64,000 nt of DNA from Photobacterium alginatilyticum (GCF_009910675.1 NZ_RSEJ01000007.1:171804-235803); one strand, 5' to 3'. Counted from the first letter of the stretch, positions 42,473 to 53,287 are shown. The notes: a model not told the origin generated them from the letters alone. A program made the numbers and translations.

Positions 42473-42766
42473 AAGCTTCTCCCCCGATAAACGTTAATGG
42501 TCGTTTAATTTCAAGTAACTTATATCAAAATGCGTCAACAAATTGACAATGCCACATAAGATTATTTATTTCCACATATGAAACAACGAACACTTGGATT
42601 TGAGATTTGCAGCATATTATACGTCGCGAATTAAGTAAAAAGTGACAAAAATTGACCATATTTTTTGCGCCTGAACTCCCAAAATAGCCGACGTAATTCG
42701 CTTTCGCACTATCGTTATTCTTGTCAGTAAAGACTATGGTTATTAATAATAAGTGGAGGGTATATC

Positions 42767-43366
42767 ATGGTAGACATAGCACTCTTTCCTTCATCCAGCC
42801 ACATTCTTCCGAACGGAAGGCTTGAAATAACGGTTGCAGAAGAACGATATATTCGGATGGTCAAACAGTCTCTGGCAGACAAAAGAAGTTTTGCGCTATG
42901 TATGCTCAATGAGTCTGAAGAGCACGACGAGATAAAAAAGATACCGGCGATTGCCACCGAGGCTCATATCATTGACTTTAATGCGCTGGAAGGAGGGTTA
43001 CTCAGTGTTATGGTCGAGGGCATTCAAACCGTTCGCTTATTAGCAATAAGAGTCGAGGAAGACGGCTTGTTACTGGCAGATTTTGAACCCTACCCGCACT
43101 GGACACCAGCCCCTATCGAAGCCTCGACATTATGCCTTTCAGAGAAGCTAAAACTCTTTTATGCCACCATGCCCGAAATTGGCTCCCTTTATCCGAAACC
43201 AGACTATAACGACCTCACCTGGGTCTGCCAGCGCTGGCTCGAAATCCTCCCGCTTGAAGTCCACTACAAACAGCTGTTGCTTACCCAGGAGAGTATTAAG
43301 CTCACGGTGCGTTTTCTACTTAAACTGCTCGACAACGACAACCTCCCAACAACAGAAATTGCATAA
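42767..43366 (+). CDS. Lon substrate-binding-domain (LON-N) protein
   Basis: 199 residues with GGAGG 8 nt before ATG. It is a stand-alone Lon N-terminal domain (PF02190 type): ALFPSSSHILPNGRLEITVAEERYIRMV opens the fold, followed by IDFNALEGGLLSVMVEGIQTVRLL. It lacks the AAA and protease parts of Lon. Such proteins are common in proteobacteria; their role is unknown but probably peptide or protein binding. The HDOD gene follows 104 nt downstream on the same strand. Confidence 0.88.
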   Translation: MVDIALFPSSSHILPNGRLEITVAEERYIRMVKQSLADKRSFALCMLNESEEHDEIKKIPAIATEAHIIDFNALEGGLLSVMVEGIQTVRLLAIRVEEDGLLLADFEPYPHWTPAPIEASTLCLSEKLKLFYATMPEIGSLYPKPDYNDLTWVCQRWLEILPLEVHYKQLLLTQESIKLTVRFLLKLLDNDNLPTTEIA

Positions 43367-43470
43367 GTGTAACGTTTAGTAACGATTTAATTTTTTTTTA
43401 AGTTATACAGCTGTCTATCAGCAACGGCTCAAGATAGAATGAAGCCCTCGAGTTCAAGTTAGTAGTTGTA

Positions 43471-44394
43471 ATGGCACACGTATCTTTTTTTTGGCTTAAA
43501 CCAGAAAATGACAAAATCGTAAAAGGACTGGAATCTGAGTTCTGTTCTTTGGTAAAAGACGCCGTCAGGCAAAACCGTCTTACCCTTCCCCCCATTCCTG
43601 ATGTTCTTGTGAAACTTCATGCCCTGTGCAACGAAGAAGATACCACTATCCGCGACGTGGCTGACTTGTTACTGGATGATCCCGGGATGGCCGCCTCCAT
43701 TGTCAAGATCTCCAATACCATGATGTTTAACCGGCGCAATGTTATTTGTCACGACATTCAAACCGCAGTAAGCAGGCTCGGTATATTGAGAGTACGAGAT
43801 ATTATTACGGCGCAAGCCATTGAAGAGCTTAAGAGCAAAAGCAACTTCAGCCGAGGCTGCAACGACCTGCTGATGCAAAGTGCAATCCGCTCAAGACAGC
43901 TAGCAGCAACGATGGCTCTTGTTTCTCAGGGGCTCATTAACCACCCGGAAACACCGGCTGAGATTGAACAGGAGAAATCTCTGTTGGCCGGCCTGTTTGC
44001 TGATATTGGCCTGTTTAGCCTGGTATCCGAATATCAGAGCTATTTGGACAGTGGTAACTATCTCGATATTGATATTGCGAAATATGTGTTTGAACACTGC
44101 TGCCAGGAAGCCAGCCTCATTATTCTCAAGCACTGGGGCTTTGATGAAGATTACCTGGAGGTTGCCAGCAATACAGCCTCACCTTACCGGGGCCAGCGCC
44201 CGCAAACCAGCTATCTGGACATAGCCCGTATGGCTAATCACCTTCTGATGTTTAAAAGCAACGATGATGCCATTGATGAGCACCACGTTGAGCTCGATCT
44301 CGCTGGTGCCGAGGTGATGTACGAACTCACTAACCTGCCAGACGCTGAATTTAACTCCCAGATACGCAATGTGATCAAAAACAGCGGCTTCTAG
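43471..44394 (+). CDS. HDOD-domain signalling protein
   Basis: 307 residues. The HDOD domain occupies ~35-240 (LPPIPDVLVKLHALCNEEDTT; LLLDDPGMAASIVKISNT; AVSRLGILRVRDII), the catalytically degenerate relative of HD hydrolases. No EAL, GGDEF or receiver domain is attached. HDOD proteins act in bacterial signalling and stress, mainly through protein interaction. The first residues (MAHVSFFWLKPEN) resemble the FFWLK-type N-terminus seen in several Vibrio HDOD proteins. A hairpin overlaps the stop codon. Confidence 0.88.
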   Translation: MAHVSFFWLKPENDKIVKGLESEFCSLVKDAVRQNRLTLPPIPDVLVKLHALCNEEDTTIRDVADLLLDDPGMAASIVKISNTMMFNRRNVICHDIQTAVSRLGILRVRDIITAQAIEELKSKSNFSRGCNDLLMQSAIRSRQLAATMALVSQGLINHPETPAEIEQEKSLLAGLFADIGLFSLVSEYQSYLDSGNYLDIDIAKYVFEHCCQEASLIILKHWGFDEDYLEVASNTASPYRGQRPQTSYLDIARMANHLLMFKSNDDAIDEHHVELDLAGAEVMYELTNLPDAEFNSQIRNVIKNSGF

Positions 44395-44400
44395 CCGCTG
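44382..44400 (+). terminator. Hairpin overlapping the HDOD stop codon
   Basis: CAGCGGC / GCCGCTG with a 5-nt loop; the TAG stop lies at its centre. Only a weak T-rich tail follows, so terminator function is uncertain. Confidence 0.45.
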
Positions 44401-44573
44401 TCCTTGCAAGGGAATTCGCCCTCTACTTTGCCAGCATGCTGTATTGACCCTGTCCAATTGATACTGATAAGCTACTTAACTCATCGAACAGTAGTAGCTT
44501 ATTGATTTAACTAAACCTTCGGTAACAGCATGATGCAGTTGCCAGGCAGACAACACTCACCGCAAGGACTCAC

Positions 44574-45473
44574 ATGTTTTCAGGGATGCTCTATATCTTC
44601 CTGCCACTGGTGATCGGATACCTTATTCCGGTCGGCAAGGACTCCGTACTGACTTTCATCAACACACAAACCAGCCGCCTTGTATTGGTGATCCTTACGC
44701 TGATGGGACTGAGTCTCGCCGGGCTTGATAACCTGGGGCAAAACCTGAATCAGATCCTGACTTATACGGCAACCTTCTTTATTTCTATCAGTGCCTGTAA
44801 CCTGCTTGCCTTGCCTGTTATCGACAAAATTTGGCCGACGGAAACCAGTCAGGATCACCGACAACTACCGTTCATGAAAATGATGATGGAATCGCTAAAA
44901 TTGATACTCGTTGTTGCCGGCGGACTGGTGGTTGGCCTTTTAACTGGCATGGATCTCGAGTGGGTTGATAAGGCCAGCGAAGTTATTCTGTTGATCCTGC
45001 TGTTTCTAATCGGTATTCAGCTTCGTAATAGCGGGATGACCTTGCGTCAGATTCTGCTCAACAAAAAAGGGATCACCATTGCGCTGGTCATTGTCCTGAC
45101 CTCGTTGCCCGGCGGGATCATTGCCGCAACTATCCTTGGTATTCCGGTGACCCATGGCCTGGCGATGGCATCAGGGTTTGGCTGGTATTCATTGGCAGGT
45201 ATACTCATGGGAGACGGACTGGGGCCAATTTTTGGTGGTGCCGCCTTTCTCAACGAGCTGCTCAGAGAGCTCATTGCCCTGAGCCTCATCCCGGTCATGA
45301 TCAGCCGCTATCCAAGTACAGCAATAGGCTATGCCGGCGCCACGGCGATGGACTTCACCCTGCCTGTTATCCAGAACAGTGGCGGGATCCGCTGTGTTCC
45401 GATTGCAATTGTCAGCGGATTTATCCTTAGCTTACTGGTACCGTTTCTGATGCTCTTCTTTCTGTCGCTGTAG
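44574..45473 (+). CDS. lysO: Lysine exporter LysO
   Basis: 299 residues, the same length as E. coli LysO (YbjE), with 8 or so membrane helices (PF03956). Family segments such as GFGWYSLAGILM, FLNELLRELIAL and DFTLPVIQNSGG are present. It exports L-lysine and toxic analogues across the inner membrane. It is monocistronic, with a shared hairpin at 45492-45519 separating it from convergent ptsG. Confidence 0.93.
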   Translation: MFSGMLYIFLPLVIGYLIPVGKDSVLTFINTQTSRLVLVILTLMGLSLAGLDNLGQNLNQILTYTATFFISISACNLLALPVIDKIWPTETSQDHRQLPFMKMMMESLKLILVVAGGLVVGLLTGMDLEWVDKASEVILLILLFLIGIQLRNSGMTLRQILLNKKGITIALVIVLTSLPGGIIAATILGIPVTHGLAMASGFGWYSLAGILMGDGLGPIFGGAAFLNELLRELIALSLIPVMISRYPSTAIGYAGATAMDFTLPVIQNSGGIRCVPIAIVSGFILSLLVPFLMLFFLSL

Positions 45474-45491
45474 TTGCCGGCCGGAAGCCAG

Positions 45492-45519
45492 GAAAAAAAG
45501 GGAAGCCGAAGCTTCCCTT
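45492..45519. terminator. Terminator between lysO and ptsG
   Basis: AAGGGAAGC (45498-45506) / GCTTCCCTT (45511-45519), loop CGAA. A seven-base T-tract exists only on the minus strand, so it serves ptsG best. Confidence 0.85.
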
Positions 45520-45543
45520 GAACAGATACTACACCGATTATCA

Positions 45544-45567
45544 ATTAGTGATTAGTGATTAGTGATT
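45544..45567. repeat. Heptamer tandem repeat at the ptsG stop codon
   Basis: Three copies of ATTAGTG plus a partial fourth. On the coding (minus) strand each unit contains TAA, so the ptsG stop is duplicated by the array. Confidence 0.85.
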
Positions 45568-46989
45568 TCGGATCCACTCATCCATATCAGACTTCAGGTT
45601 ATCAGACTTGGTACCGAAGATAGCCTGAACACCGCCACCTGCAATAACCACTCCGGCAGCACCCAGCTTCTTGAGCTGCTCCTGGTCAACTTTATCGACA
45701 CTGGCTACCGACACACGTAAGCGCGTGATACAAGCATCAAGCCCAGTGATGTTATCCTTGCCACCAAAGGCCATGACAAGCTCTTTTGCAAGCTCTGAGC
45801 CTTCTGCTGTTGCGCTTGCGCCTTCTTCTTCGTCTTCACGTCCCGGCGTTTTGAGATCAAGCTTGGCAATCACAGTGCGGAAAACCACATAGTAGATAGC
45901 AGCATAGATTAGTCCCATGAACGGGAACAACCATAGCTTCTGAGAGTTCGCCGATAGCACCACAAAATCAATGAAGCCGTGCGAGAACGTTGTACCATGA
46001 ACCATGCCCAGCATGTTGGTCATCACGAATGCAGATCCGGCTAGCAATGCATGGATCCCGTACAGAATAGGTGCAACGAACAGGAAGGAAAATTCAATCG
46101 GTTCTGTAATACCTGTCAGGAATGACGTCAGCGCCGCGGATATCATAATACCACCGACCTTGGCACGGTTTTCCGGTTTGGCGGAATGCCAGATTGCGAT
46201 TGCGGCCGCTGGTAAACCATACATCTTAAACATATAGCCGCCCGCTAGCTGACCGAAACCGTTGCCAGCAAGACGCGAAGGCTCATCAGCAACCAGGTAG
46301 CAAGTCAGCACACCGTTTTGTGCTTCACCGGCAGCATTAACACAGCTACCCGCCTCGAAGAAAAACGGTACGTTCCAAACATGGTGTAAACCAAACGGAA
46401 TTAGAGAACGCTCAACAACACCGTATATACCAAACGCCAACGTCGGGTTCTGGTGAGCAGCCCACTCAGAGAAAGCTTCAATACCGCCGCCAATTGGTTG
46501 CCAAATAACAGACAATAGAAGCGCCAAGGCAATAGCGCAAAAACCTGTCATGATCGGAACAAATCGCTTACCGGCAAAGAAACCTAGGTATTCAGGAAGT
46601 TGAATACGATAGAACCGATTGAAGGCCCATGCTGCTAAACCACCAACGAGAATACCGCCAAGCACACCGGTATCAAGTTTGTCGACTTCCATTACTCCAG
46701 CCATAACGCTTAATGTCGCAGCCAGAATGCCATAGCCAACAATTGCAGCCAGTCCAGCAACACCATCGTTATTTGTAAAGCCCAACGCGACGCCCACTGC
46801 AAACAACAGCGGCATCTGGCCGAATACAGAACCACCAGCCTGCTCCATGATTTGAGAGACTACTTCAGGCAACCAGCTAAAATTCGCTGCGCCAACCCCC
46901 AGTAATATACCGGCCACCGGCAAAACCGATACAGGCAGCATGAGCGCCTTACCGACTTTTTGCAGGTTAGCAAAAAGGTTCTTAAACAT
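45559..46989 (-). CDS. ptsG: PTS glucose-specific EIICB permease
   Basis: 476 residues, as in E. coli (477). EIIC (1-~380) has the [11 protein letters not shown] opening, [14 protein letters not shown], and the substrate-binding GITEPIEF loop. EIIB (~395-476) carries the phospho-Cys420 in [10 protein letters not shown], one residue off E. coli Cys421. It imports and phosphorylates glucose using EIIA-Glc. The linker (~383-400) is acidic ([11 protein letters not shown]). It lies downstream of tatD on the same strand but 415 nt apart with a terminator between, so it has its own promoter in 46990-47350. Confidence 0.95.
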   Translation of the reverse strand: MFKNLFANLQKVGKALMLPVSVLPVAGILLGVGAANFSWLPEVVSQIMEQAGGSVFGQMPLLFAVGVALGFTNNDGVAGLAAIVGYGILAATLSVMAGVMEVDKLDTGVLGGILVGGLAAWAFNRFYRIQLPEYLGFFAGKRFVPIMTGFCAIALALLLSVIWQPIGGGIEAFSEWAAHQNPTLAFGIYGVVERSLIPFGLHHVWNVPFFFEAGSCVNAAGEAQNGVLTCYLVADEPSRLAGNGFGQLAGGYMFKMYGLPAAAIAIWHSAKPENRAKVGGIMISAALTSFLTGITEPIEFSFLFVAPILYGIHALLAGSAFVMTNMLGMVHGTTFSHGFIDFVVLSANSQKLWLFPFMGLIYAAIYYVVFRTVIAKLDLKTPGREDEEEGASATAEGSELAKELVMAFGGKDNITGLDACITRLRVSVASVDKVDQEQLKKLGAAGVVIAGGGVQAIFGTKSDNLKSDMDEWIRNH

Positions 46990-47350
46990 AGTGTGCTCCT
47001 GAGTGAGAATGTTTTAGTTAGTTATCAAGTCAGTGCAAGCGACCTACCCCGTAGTCATAATGCTAGCACCACTTTGCTTTTTTATTGCCTCACAAGTATA
47101 AAATGAGGCATTTTATAAAACTTGATACTTATCAATGATACCGCTCAGGAATGAAATATTATTCCAAAATATCGCCTAATAAATCATCAAACAATACATT
47201 TATCTTTTCGAAATAAAGTAAATAGCTGATATTTAGTAGTGATTCAGAAAGTAAACACTTGATGAGTGAAATTTATTTTCACAAATGAAATTAATTTTCT
47301 TTTTTTGAGGGGGATATATTCGCTGGATATATAAATACAGACATAACGAT
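46990..47350. other. ptsG upstream region
   Basis: 360 bp, strongly AT-rich. TGAAA-TTTAT-TTTCA (47267-47281) is a palindrome that could bind a repressor such as Mlc, but the spacing rules out a CRP box. Otherwise nothing was recognised. Confidence 0.4.
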
Positions 47351-47376
47351 AAAAAAAGGAGCATTTGCTCCTTTTT
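47351..47376 (-). terminator. Terminator of the fab-tatD operon
   Basis: AAAAAGGAGC / GCTCCTTTTT with an ATTT loop and a T-tract on the minus strand, about 28 nt beyond the tatD stop. Confidence 0.9.
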
Positions 47377-47404
47377 ACTTCAACGAATCATTCTGGTGTT
47401 TTGA

Positions 47405-48181
47405 CTAACGCTTAGCCAGGGAGAAAAGCGTGAAGAAATTATCCGTAGTTACTTTCTCGACTTCTTCTGCAGAGACGCCTTTAAGCAGGGCAATATACTC
47501 GGCAACTTCACGTACATAGGCAGGCTGGTTTTGCTTACCACGATACGGGATGGGGGCCAGATAAGGGGAGTCTGTCTCGACCAGCAGACGATCCAGCGGC
47601 AGATTACTAACAACGTGCTTTAATTCGCTAGCTTTATTAAAGGTAACGATACCGGAGATCGAAACATAAAAGCCAAGTTCAATCGCTTCCTTGGCCATCT
47701 CCAGACTTTCAGTAAAGCAGTGCAACACGCCACCGCACTTTTCGGCCCCTTCTTCACGCAGGATCTGCATAGTATCCTCACGGGCCATTCGGGTATGGAT
47801 GATCAGCGGCTTGTTGAGTTCTACCGCCAAACGGACATGCTGGCGAAAGATTTCTTGCTGCTGTTCGGCCAGTTCCGGTTGATAGTGGTAATCCAGGCCA
47901 GTTTCGCCGATAGCCACAACCCGCTCATGCTGAGCAAAGGTCTTCAACTGCTCAAAGTCAAAACCCGCCTCGATATCTAATGGGTGAACGCCACAGGAGG
48001 CAAATACGTTCTCATGCGGCTCAATCATTTCCATCATGGCCGGGAAACTCTTCAGGGTAACGCCAACAGACAAGAAGTACTCTACCCCCCGCGCCTTTGC
48101 CTTGGCTAACACATCATCAATCCCTGTATGAAGTTGCTCGTAGTCCAGTTTGTCCAGGTGACAATGTGAATCAACTAACAC
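47405..48181 (-). CDS. ycfH: TatD-family metal-dependent hydrolase YcfH
   Basis: 258 residues, a TIM-barrel hydrolase (PF01026). Metal-binding motifs: DSHCHLD at the N-terminus, GETGLDY, PLIIHTR, HCF and LVETDSPYL. TatD-family enzymes are 3'-5' exonucleases or related hydrolases. It is adjacent to holB (28-nt gap), the conserved tmk-holB-ycfH arrangement. The operon ends here. Confidence 0.93.
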   Translation of the reverse strand: MLVDSHCHLDKLDYEQLHTGIDDVLAKAKARGVEYFLSVGVTLKSFPAMMEMIEPHENVFASCGVHPLDIEAGFDFEQLKTFAQHERVVAIGETGLDYHYQPELAEQQQEIFRQHVRLAVELNKPLIIHTRMAREDTMQILREEGAEKCGGVLHCFTESLEMAKEAIELGFYVSISGIVTFNKASELKHVVSNLPLDRLLVETDSPYLAPIPYRGKQNQPAYVREVAEYIALLKGVSAEEVEKVTTDNFFTLFSLAKR

Positions 48182-48209
48182 GACTCTTTCCTCAATTCTT
48201 ATTTCTCTA

Positions 48210-49172
48210 TTAATCAGCGATAAAACCGGTCAGCCATTCGACAACCAGTAGCTCTTCATTCAATCCGGTGTGCTTTTCCAGCTTTCGGTGCAGCTCGTTG
48301 GCTTTGCGTACCTGCGATAACAATACGGCCGGATTGATCTTCACGGCAACAGCCTGCACCTTATCAACGGACTCACTGTGCACCAGGTGCGAGCTGACAC
48401 CCTGCTGAAGTTTAATACAATCAACAAGGAAGTAGCTAAGCCACTTGAGGCTTACAATACCCTCACTCGTACAAAGGGCGGCCACCTCATAGACACCGGT
48501 AAAAGGCGGCTGCAGAAAATCGCAAAACGCGTCCAGCAAGTTTCCATGGCGAATATCCTGGTCCTGCTCAATAAACTGCTGCGTAGCCAAAGGGGCTCCG
48601 CTGTTCAGACGCACCGACTCCAGCTTTACCGTCTGCATCATCTGCCGCTCGACCCAGCGCCGTGTTTCCTGCTCATCAGGCACGGCCAGTCGCCATTTGT
48701 TGCAACGGCTGTTGATTGTCGGCAACAGGCTGTCGAGCGATTGTGCCGTCAAAATAAACTGGCAACCCGATGGAGGTTCTTCCAATGTTTTCAGCAAAGC
48801 ATTCGCCGCGGCCTCTCCCAGTGCATCAGCGTGGTCAATCATGATCACACGCTGACCCGCCAGCTGAGATGTTTCCACCGCCCAGCGGTTGCACTGACGA
48901 ACAGCATCGACACCAATCTGTTTGCCTTCCTGCAAAGGCGCGACAACATGGAAATCAGGATGGGTTTTTGCAGCAAATAGCTGACAGCTATGGCAGACCC
49001 CACAGGGCTCGGTATCGCAGTTCTGACAAAGCACGGTCTGGGCTAACTGTTGCGCCAGCACCTCACGTCCGCTTCCCGTCGAGGCTAGCAATAAAATGGC
49101 ATGATGTAGACGGCCCTGCCCCAGTAGCTGCTGCCAGTTTTGCCATAGGGTCTGTTGCCAAGGGTAAAGCAT
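48210..49172 (-). CDS. holB: DNA polymerase III delta' subunit
   Basis: 320 residues. Clamp-loader fold with a degenerate P-loop (STGSGRE, where ATPase subunits have GKT), a four-Cys zinc module (CQNC...CGVC...C near 49-63), and the SRC arginine-finger motif (NSRCNKW). It completes the pentameric loader that places the sliding clamp on primed DNA. It overlaps nothing but lies only 1 nt after tmk. Confidence 0.93.
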   Translation of the reverse strand: MLYPWQQTLWQNWQQLLGQGRLHHAILLLASTGSGREVLAQQLAQTVLCQNCDTEPCGVCHSCQLFAAKTHPDFHVVAPLQEGKQIGVDAVRQCNRWAVETSQLAGQRVIMIDHADALGEAAANALLKTLEEPPSGCQFILTAQSLDSLLPTINSRCNKWRLAVPDEQETRRWVERQMMQTVKLESVRLNSGAPLATQQFIEQDQDIRHGNLLDAFCDFLQPPFTGVYEVAALCTSEGIVSLKWLSYFLVDCIKLQQGVSSHLVHSESVDKVQAVAVKINPAVLLSQVRKANELHRKLEKHTGLNEELLVVEWLTGFIAD

Positions 49173-49173
49173 A

Positions 49174-49803
49174 CTATTGCTGCTCCAGCCACGCTGTCAG
49201 CGCCAGGGAAATATCTGCCGTAACCTTCTCCAGTGGCTGACTGGCATCAATAATAACCACGCTCGGATCATTCTCGGACAATTCAAGGAAGCGCGCGCGC
49301 GCACGGTGGAAGAAATCGATATTCATCTGCTCGATACGATCCAGCTCACCCCGGCCGCGAGCACGCTCCAGCCCTAGTACAGGATCAATATCCATATAAA
49401 TGGTGAAATCTGGACGGAAATCGCCCAGTACCGTATTGCGCAAATTCTCCATCAGATCGGTATCAAAGCCACGGCCTCCTCCCTGGTAAGCCTGAGAGGA
49501 CATGTCATGGCGATCACCTACCACCCAGCGCCCTTCTGCCAGCGCCGGCTTTATCACGTTGTCAACCAACTGGATACGTGCCGCATACAGCAGCAACAAC
49601 TCAGCCATGTCGGTCAAGGGTTCGTCAGGATGCCCTTCTTTGACCAAAGCCCGCATCTGCTCGGCAAGCGGTGTCCCGCCGGGTTCGCGCGTCAATTCAG
49701 GCGATGCGATCCCGTGCTTCGCCAATACAGCAGCAACCTGCTTGATAGCCGTACTTTTCCCCGCGCCTTCCAGGCCCTCAATTACAATAAATTTTCCAGT
49801 CAT
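49174..49803 (-). CDS. tmk: Thymidylate kinase
   Basis: 209 residues. P-loop [11 protein letters not shown] (~8-18), the DR/TREPGGT motif (~39-45) and the LID-like region [10 protein letters not shown]. It phosphorylates dTMP to dTDP using ATP. Its ATG shares a base with the mltG stop (49803), a typical translationally coupled junction. Order mltG-tmk-holB-ycfH as in related gammaproteobacteria. Confidence 0.95.
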   Translation of the reverse strand: MTGKFIVIEGLEGAGKSTAIKQVAAVLAKHGIASPELTREPGGTPLAEQMRALVKEGHPDEPLTDMAELLLLYAARIQLVDNVIKPALAEGRWVVGDRHDMSSQAYQGGGRGFDTDLMENLRNTVLGDFRPDFTIYMDIDPVLGLERARGRGELDRIEQMNIDFFHRARARFLELSENDPSVVIIDASQPLEKVTADISLALTAWLEQQ

Positions 49804-50816
49804 TATTTTTTCTTTAGTGTTCTTAGGTATGCACGCACAGCGCGATTATGCTCGCTTAGCGTTTTAGAAAACTTGTGGCCGCCTTTGCCATCGGCAACAA
49901 AGTAATAGTAATTGCTCTCTTGTGGCTTAACCGCAGCTAGCACCGAGGCCTTGCTTGGCATCGCTATCGGTGTCGGCGGCAAGCCAAAGATGGTGTAGGT
50001 ATTATAAGGTGTCGGGGTACGAAGATCGCGCTTGCGGATATTCCCCTTGTACTTATCCCCCATACCGTAAATCACCGTCGGATCGGTCTGGAGACGCATA
50101 TTCTTGTTGAGGCGGTTCATAAATACTGACGATACGACAGTACGCTCGTCATCAACGGCCGTTTCCTTTTCAATGATTGATGCCATGATCAAGGCTTCAT
50201 ACGGTGTTTTCAGCGGAATACTCTTGTCACGCGTCTCCCAGGCATCATCGAGCAAGCTGGTCATCTGGCGGTATGCACGCTTAAGCAATTCAAGATCGGT
50301 GGTGCCCGCAGTATAATGGTAAGTCTCCGGCAACAGGTACCCCTCGAGCTTGGACGTATCCGCACCAATCGCTTTGGCTATTTCGGCTTCGGACATACCG
50401 CCGGACTGATGGACAATCTCGGGAGCTGTGCTCAGTTGCCCAAGCCAGTCTGTAAACCTGTCGCCCTCGACCAAGGTAATCGCAAACTGATGTTCTTTGC
50501 CTGATGCAATTAATGCAAGCACATCCCTGAGCGTACCGCTGTCAGGTATCTTATATGTTCCGGTCTTAATTCGTGTTAACTCGGGCTCAATACGGTAAAT
50601 CCACCGTGTCCATTGCGATGGCGGTACAATCTTCTTGTCAACGAGTTGGTTTAGCAGGCCGCGAAAACTGGTTCCCGGGCTGACCGTAATGAAAACTTCG
50701 CCGTCATGAGTTACCGGCTGCAGCAGTGATGTCTTCACCTGCTGATATGACCAGCCAAGCCCACCAGCAGCCATCACGCCCATCAGGACAACCGCTATTA
50801 CCAACTTCTTTAACAC
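49803..50816 (-). CDS. mltG: Endolytic murein transglycosylase
   Basis: 337 residues. One N-terminal membrane helix ([18 protein letters not shown]), a LysM-like region, then the YceG/MltG catalytic domain with the active-site Glu in ASIIEKE, and TDPTVIYG and TPYNTY motifs. It cleaves nascent glycan strands at the periplasmic face and sets chain length. It overlaps pabC by 7 nt. Confidence 0.94.
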   Translation of the reverse strand: MLKKLVIAVVLMGVMAAGGLGWSYQQVKTSLLQPVTHDGEVFITVSPGTSFRGLLNQLVDKKIVPPSQWTRWIYRIEPELTRIKTGTYKIPDSGTLRDVLALIASGKEHQFAITLVEGDRFTDWLGQLSTAPEIVHQSGGMSEAEIAKAIGADTSKLEGYLLPETYHYTAGTTDLELLKRAYRQMTSLLDDAWETRDKSIPLKTPYEALIMASIIEKETAVDDERTVVSSVFMNRLNKNMRLQTDPTVIYGMGDKYKGNIRKRDLRTPTPYNTYTIFGLPPTPIAMPSKASVLAAVKPQESNYYYFVADGKGGHKFSKTLSEHNRAVRAYLRTLKKK

Positions 50817-51619
50817 GTGTACAACCTCTTGTTTAACGCTTTCAGCGCAGTACGCGCTGTAAATTGAATTCCGTTTATTTCTGTGACTGGCACTAACGCC
50901 ATCAGGGCATTAGTAATAAAGACTTCATCGGCGCAAAGCAAGGCATCAAGTGGCTTTTTGACAAACTCTATACACAAGTCGCAATCAGCGGCCAATGCGA
51001 TCACATGAGCACGCATCACACCGTGGACACCTGACATATTCAACTCCGGCGTATAAAGCGTCTGGCCCTTGCGCCAGAAAATGTTCGAGGCTGTTGCTTC
51101 CACTACATCACCGTTGACGTCCAGTGCGACGGCATCCAGCCAGCCGGCCTGCTCGGTTTCTTTTTTTAACATAACCTGCTCAAGACGGTTCAGATGTTTG
51201 AAACCCGCCAGCATCGGAGCCAAAGCCAGTCTCTGCCGACAAACGCCCAGCGCGATACCCTGTACCTGCCACTCACGATAGTGGGCAGGCCAGACAAAAT
51301 CGGAAACAATAACCTGAGTCGCGCTGCAACCTGACGGGCTGTACCCCCGCCCACCCGCGCCGCGGCTTATCAGTACCTTTACTCCCCCTTTATCCGGGTA
51401 GTTTTTCGCTAGCCTATGTACCTGTTCAGTGAGTTGTAGCCAGTCCGGCTCTGCGATATCGAATGCTGCAACGTTCTTCTTCAGTCGCTGCAGGTGCAAC
51501 GACCATAGCCTTGGCTTACCGTGCTCAACGAGAATGGTCGTAAAGCAGCCATCGCCATACTGCATAGCCCGATCGGTGATTGCTATGTCACTTTGCTCAA
51601 CGCCGTTTACCAATATCAT
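50810..51619 (-). CDS. pabC: Aminodeoxychorismate lyase
   Basis: 269 residues, class IV PLP aminotransferase fold. The PLP lysine lies in the FKHLNRLEQVMLKKE region and the phosphate-binding TASNIFWRKG is present. It converts 4-amino-4-deoxychorismate to p-aminobenzoate and pyruvate for folate. It is separated from fabF by a strong terminator, so it may start its own transcript with mltG-tmk-holB-ycfH. Confidence 0.93.
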   Translation of the reverse strand: MILVNGVEQSDIAITDRAMQYGDGCFTTILVEHGKPRLWSLHLQRLKKNVAAFDIAEPDWLQLTEQVHRLAKNYPDKGGVKVLISRGAGGRGYSPSGCSATQVIVSDFVWPAHYREWQVQGIALGVCRQRLALAPMLAGFKHLNRLEQVMLKKETEQAGWLDAVALDVNGDVVEATASNIFWRKGQTLYTPELNMSGVHGVMRAHVIALAADCDLCIEFVKKPLDALLCADEVFITNALMALVPVTEINGIQFTARTALKALNKRLYTC

Positions 51620-51671
51620 TCCGATATCTACCCAGTCTCAAATCACAGAAAAAGTCACAACTAAAAGTATC

Positions 51672-51707
51672 AAAAAAAAACGGCCCGGTGCAAAACACCG
51701 GGCCGTT
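51672..51707 (-). terminator. Terminator of the fab cluster after fabF
   Basis: Perfect 12-bp stem (51679-51690 / 51696-51707; arms AACGGCCCGGTG), loop CAAAA, nine-base T-tract on the minus strand. Confidence 0.93.
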
Positions 51708-51726
51708 CAATGATAACAGGTTATCG

Positions 51727-52965
51727 TTAGATTTTCTTAAATAGCAGCGAACCATTCGTACCGCCGAAGCCGAACGAGTTACACAGTGCGTATTCAAGAT
51801 TAACCTGACGTGCTTCACCTGGAACATAATCCAGATCACAGCCTTCATCAGGGTTGTCCAGGTTGATCGTCGGTGGAACGACCTGATCGACCAATGTCAT
51901 TGCTGTAATGATTGATTCGACAGAACCAGCAGCACCCAGTAGGTGGCCAGTCATCGACTTAGTCGACGAAACCAGAACTTTATCAGCCGCAGCACCCATA
52001 GCACGCTTAATACCAAGCGTTTCTGCTACGTCGCCAGCAGGTGTGGAAGTACCGTGTGCATTCACATAGCCGATTTCTTCAGCATTGATACCCGCATCAC
52101 GGATCGCCGCTTCCATCGCCAGTGCACCACCAGAACCGTCTGCACTTGGTGAAGTCATGTGGTACGCATCACCACTCATACCAAAGCCGACTAGCTCTGC
52201 ATAAATTTTCGCACCACGCGCTTTGGCGTGCTCGTATTCTTCAAGCACCATCATACCGGCACCGTCACCCAGAACGAAACCGTCGCGGTCTTTATCCCAC
52301 GGACGAGAGGCTGCTTGAGGATCATCATTTCGGGTAGACAGTGCTTTCGCCGCAGCGAAGCCACCCATACCTAGCGGAGTTGATGCTTTTTCTGCACCAC
52401 CAGCTAGCATTGCATCTGCATCGCCGTAAGCAATCATACGCGCAGCATGGCCAATATTATGAAGGCCAGTTGTACATGCCGTAGAAATAGCGATGTTCGG
52501 ACCACGAAGACCATGCATAATAGACATGTGGCCTGCGATCATGTTTACAATCGTTGACGGAACAAAGAACGGGCTAATTTTGCGCGGACCTTTTTCCATC
52601 AGTGACAGATGGTTAGCTTCAATAAGACCTAGACCACCAATGCCAGAACCGATAGCCACACCAATACGTGGGGCGTTTTCTTCAGTCACTTCAATGCCAG
52701 AGTCTTTTAACGCCTGTACGCCTGCTGCAATGCCGTATTGAATGAACAAGTCCATTTTGCGGGCATCTTTTTTGGTCATGTATTCTTCACAGTTGAAGTC
52801 TTTGACCATGCCGGCAAAACGAGTAGCAAATGCGCTAGCATCAAAATGTTCGATATTGCTAATACCGCTGGTGCCGGCCAGTAGAGCTTTCCATGAAGAC
52901 TCAACAGAATTGCCAACCGGTGATAGCATACCCATGCCAGTAACAACTACGCGACGCTTTGACAC
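51727..52965 (-). CDS. fabF: 3-oxoacyl-[ACP] synthase II
   Basis: 412 residues. Thiolase-fold condensing enzyme with nucleophile C164 (STACTTG) and the two histidines in [11 protein letters not shown] and GHLLGAAG. It elongates acyl-ACP, including palmitoleate to cis-vaccenate, the step used for cold adaptation of membranes. It lies 85 nt after acpP in the usual order. Confidence 0.96.
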   Translation of the reverse strand: MSKRRVVVTGMGMLSPVGNSVESSWKALLAGTSGISNIEHFDASAFATRFAGMVKDFNCEEYMTKKDARKMDLFIQYGIAAGVQALKDSGIEVTEENAPRIGVAIGSGIGGLGLIEANHLSLMEKGPRKISPFFVPSTIVNMIAGHMSIMHGLRGPNIAISTACTTGLHNIGHAARMIAYGDADAMLAGGAEKASTPLGMGGFAAAKALSTRNDDPQAASRPWDKDRDGFVLGDGAGMMVLEEYEHAKARGAKIYAELVGFGMSGDAYHMTSPSADGSGGALAMEAAIRDAGINAEEIGYVNAHGTSTPAGDVAETLGIKRAMGAAADKVLVSSTKSMTGHLLGAAGSVESIITAMTLVDQVVPPTINLDNPDEGCDLDYVPGEARQVNLEYALCNSFGFGGTNGSLLFKKI

Positions 52966-53050
52966 GATTAATTTCTCCGGGAATTGAGGATAAAACAGGG
53001 TTCGAAATAAAATCAGGCGGTCATGGTGACCGCCTGGAGGGAGTTCTTAA

Positions 53051-53287
53051 TTACTCAGATGCGCCAACAACGTAGTCGATAGCAGCTTGAACTGTAGTAA
53101 TTTTTTCAGCTTCTTCGTCTGGAATCTCAGTATCGAATTCTTCTTCAAGAGCCATTACTAGTTCAACAGTATCTAGAGAATCAGCACCTAGATCGTCAAC
53201 GAAAGAAGCTTCGTTTTTAACTTCTGCTTCGTCTACGCCCAGTTGCTCAACAATGATTTTTTTTACGCGTTCTTCGATGTTGCTCAT
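53051..53287 (-). CDS. acpP: Acyl carrier protein
   Basis: 78 residues, acidic. The phosphopantetheine-bearing Ser37 is in [19 protein letters not shown]. AcpP carries acyl chains between the Fab enzymes. It is flanked by fabG (157-nt gap, likely containing an additional acpP promoter) and fabF. Confidence 0.97.
   Translation of the reverse strand: MSNIEERVKKIIVEQLGVDEAEVKNEASFVDDLGADSLDTVELVMALEEEFDTEIPDEEAEKITTVQAAIDYVVGASE

Noticed and set aside
47267..47283. GTGAAA...TTTCAC palindrome upstream of ptsG as a CRP box
   Set aside because: The half-sites are 9 bp apart instead of 6, so it does not fit CRP.
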